Notes under the pieces: generated by a model
The model's input: the letters and a program-made list of their open reading frames with translations, nothing else
Told to the model about the DNA's origin: nothing
Databases searched by the model: none
Position numbers and translations under genes: made by a program
Shown: in pieces, positions 11,622 through 12,045 of the stretch
Position numbering within the stretch: the first letter of the stretch is position 1
Layout of the letters: every line of letters begins with the position of its first letter
Assembly: GCA_022842085.1 (NCBI GenBank)
Contig: JALHQF010000009.1
Location: 1 to 12,045, forward strand
Origin: Patescibacteria group bacterium
GTDB lineage: Bacteria; Patescibacteriota; UBA1384; CAILIB01
Reading direction: 5' to 3'
Length of the DNA stretch: 12,045 bases

Positions 11622-12045
11622 TTAGGTAAAGAGTGCAAGCTGGAGATTCTCTGCTTGAGGCGCAGCAATGCGGCGACGCACGTTACGCACGGCCCGAGCC
11701 ACTGCCACACTATTCCAATCTACTCTGCACAGGTTCTCCTCGAGGTTTCCGGGGGTCACTGTCACCTGACGCACGCTACTGGCAAGCGAAGGGGTGGCGT
11801 AGACGATGGTTCCCCACTGGAGATGGGTTGCATCGAGGTACACCCCAACCTGCTGATTATGCTTGCGAACACAGTGAGCATAGCTCCGCTGCGTAATGCG
11901 CCCCATGGTTCTCTCCGATCCATCACCGATCTCAAACTTGAGGTCGTAAACCTGAAGAACAGGGTCGCGCAGGCATCGGCGACACATAGCGATGAGCTCG
12001 CCAGCACTTCTCCTGCCTCTTTGAGCATATGAGAGCTCGGCAAAT
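11622..12045 (-). CDS. Hypothetical protein, possibly cut by the right window edge
   Basis: Not recognised. The first ATG is at 11987 (121 aa), but the frame stays open to the window end (FAELSYAQRGRRSAGELIAMCRRCLRDP...), and that extra stretch looks protein-like, so the true start may lie outside. The protein is basic. It contains a CRRC pair and a later Cys (SYAHCVRKH), a mixed-charge region (VYDLKFEIGDGSERTMGRITQRSY), a hydrophobic/beta part (VGVYLDATHLQWGTIVYATPSL) and an Arg-rich helix near the end (VAVARAVRNVRRRIAAPQ). CRRC plus downstream Cys/His could bind zinc, but no known motif is complete. A terminator follows the stop at once, which supports the frame. An overlapping frame at 11762-12043 on the same strand is judged a shadow because it lacks a terminator-matched end. 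Confidence 0.6.
   Translation of the reverse strand, partial: FAELSYAQRGRRSAGELIAMCRRCLRDPVLQVYDLKFEIGDGSERTMGRITQRSYAHCVRKHNQQVGVYLDATHLQWGTIVYATPSLASSVRQVTVTPGNLEENLCRVDWNSVAVARAVRNVRRRIAAPQAENLQLALFT

Noticed and set aside
1..12045. UGA recoded as glycine or tryptophan (Gracilibacteria-like code)
   Set aside because: The conserved genes read without in-frame TGA and use ordinary GGN and TGG codons throughout.
1..12045. tRNA, rRNA, CRISPR array, insertion sequence, prophage or attachment site
   Set aside because: No cloverleaf-like segment, regularly spaced repeat, transposase or integrase motif, or terminal inverted repeat was found in the few non-coding gaps.

Overview
This window is gene-dense bacterial chromosome, GC roughly in the mid-50s percent by eye. 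It holds 16 supported protein genes, two of them cut by the window edges, and no RNA genes, insertion sequences or CRISPR. Several traits suggest a small-genome lineage such as Patescibacteria (CPR): very tight packing, a SecA without a C-terminal zinc-binding tail, a long-form nucleoside diphosphate kinase, a lone RRM protein with an RGG-rich tail, a bacterial-PH membrane protein, and a divergent WecA/MraY-like enzyme. That placement is inference from gene style. Stop codons are strongly skewed (11 TAG, 4 TAA, 1 TGA), and most starts have no recognisable Shine-Dalgarno sequence.

Layout. At 1-1588 (+) is the C-terminal half of DNA polymerase III alpha (dnaE). It converges with a 4-bp overlap on an unknown gene (1585-2136, -), whose likely terminator lies inside the dnaE coding sequence. 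An RRM/RGG RNA-binding protein (2290-2682, +) and a minus-strand block running 5281 to 2722 share a bidirectional terminator at 2691-2719. The block is, in transcription order: a WecA/MraY-type sugar-phosphate transferase with altered catalytic residues, a single-domain response regulator, a PH-domain membrane protein, an overlooked 49-aa basic protein, and a Doc/Fic-type protein. Joints are overlapping or under 30 bp, so this is very likely one operon.

Upstream lies a second minus-strand operon (7559 to 5311): M16 zinc protease, nucleoside diphosphate kinase and an unknown 102-aa protein, ended by a strong terminator. A divergent orphan Phd/YefM-like antitoxin (7600-7914, +) shares a 40-bp promoter region, with a GCATAC-GG-GTATGC palindrome, with the M16 gene. 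It converges, through a shared CTAG stop, on an HTH protein that carries a C-terminal membrane anchor (7911-8486, -).

The right end is secA (8949-11558, -) with a small unknown gene behind it, and an unknown gene (11622-12045, -) running off the edge. Housekeeping functions (replication, Sec export, nucleotide pools, proteolysis) are interleaved with regulatory or toxin-like genes. The most unusual unit is the transferase / REC / PH / 49-aa / Doc operon. The most unusual single protein is the membrane-tethered HTH protein.
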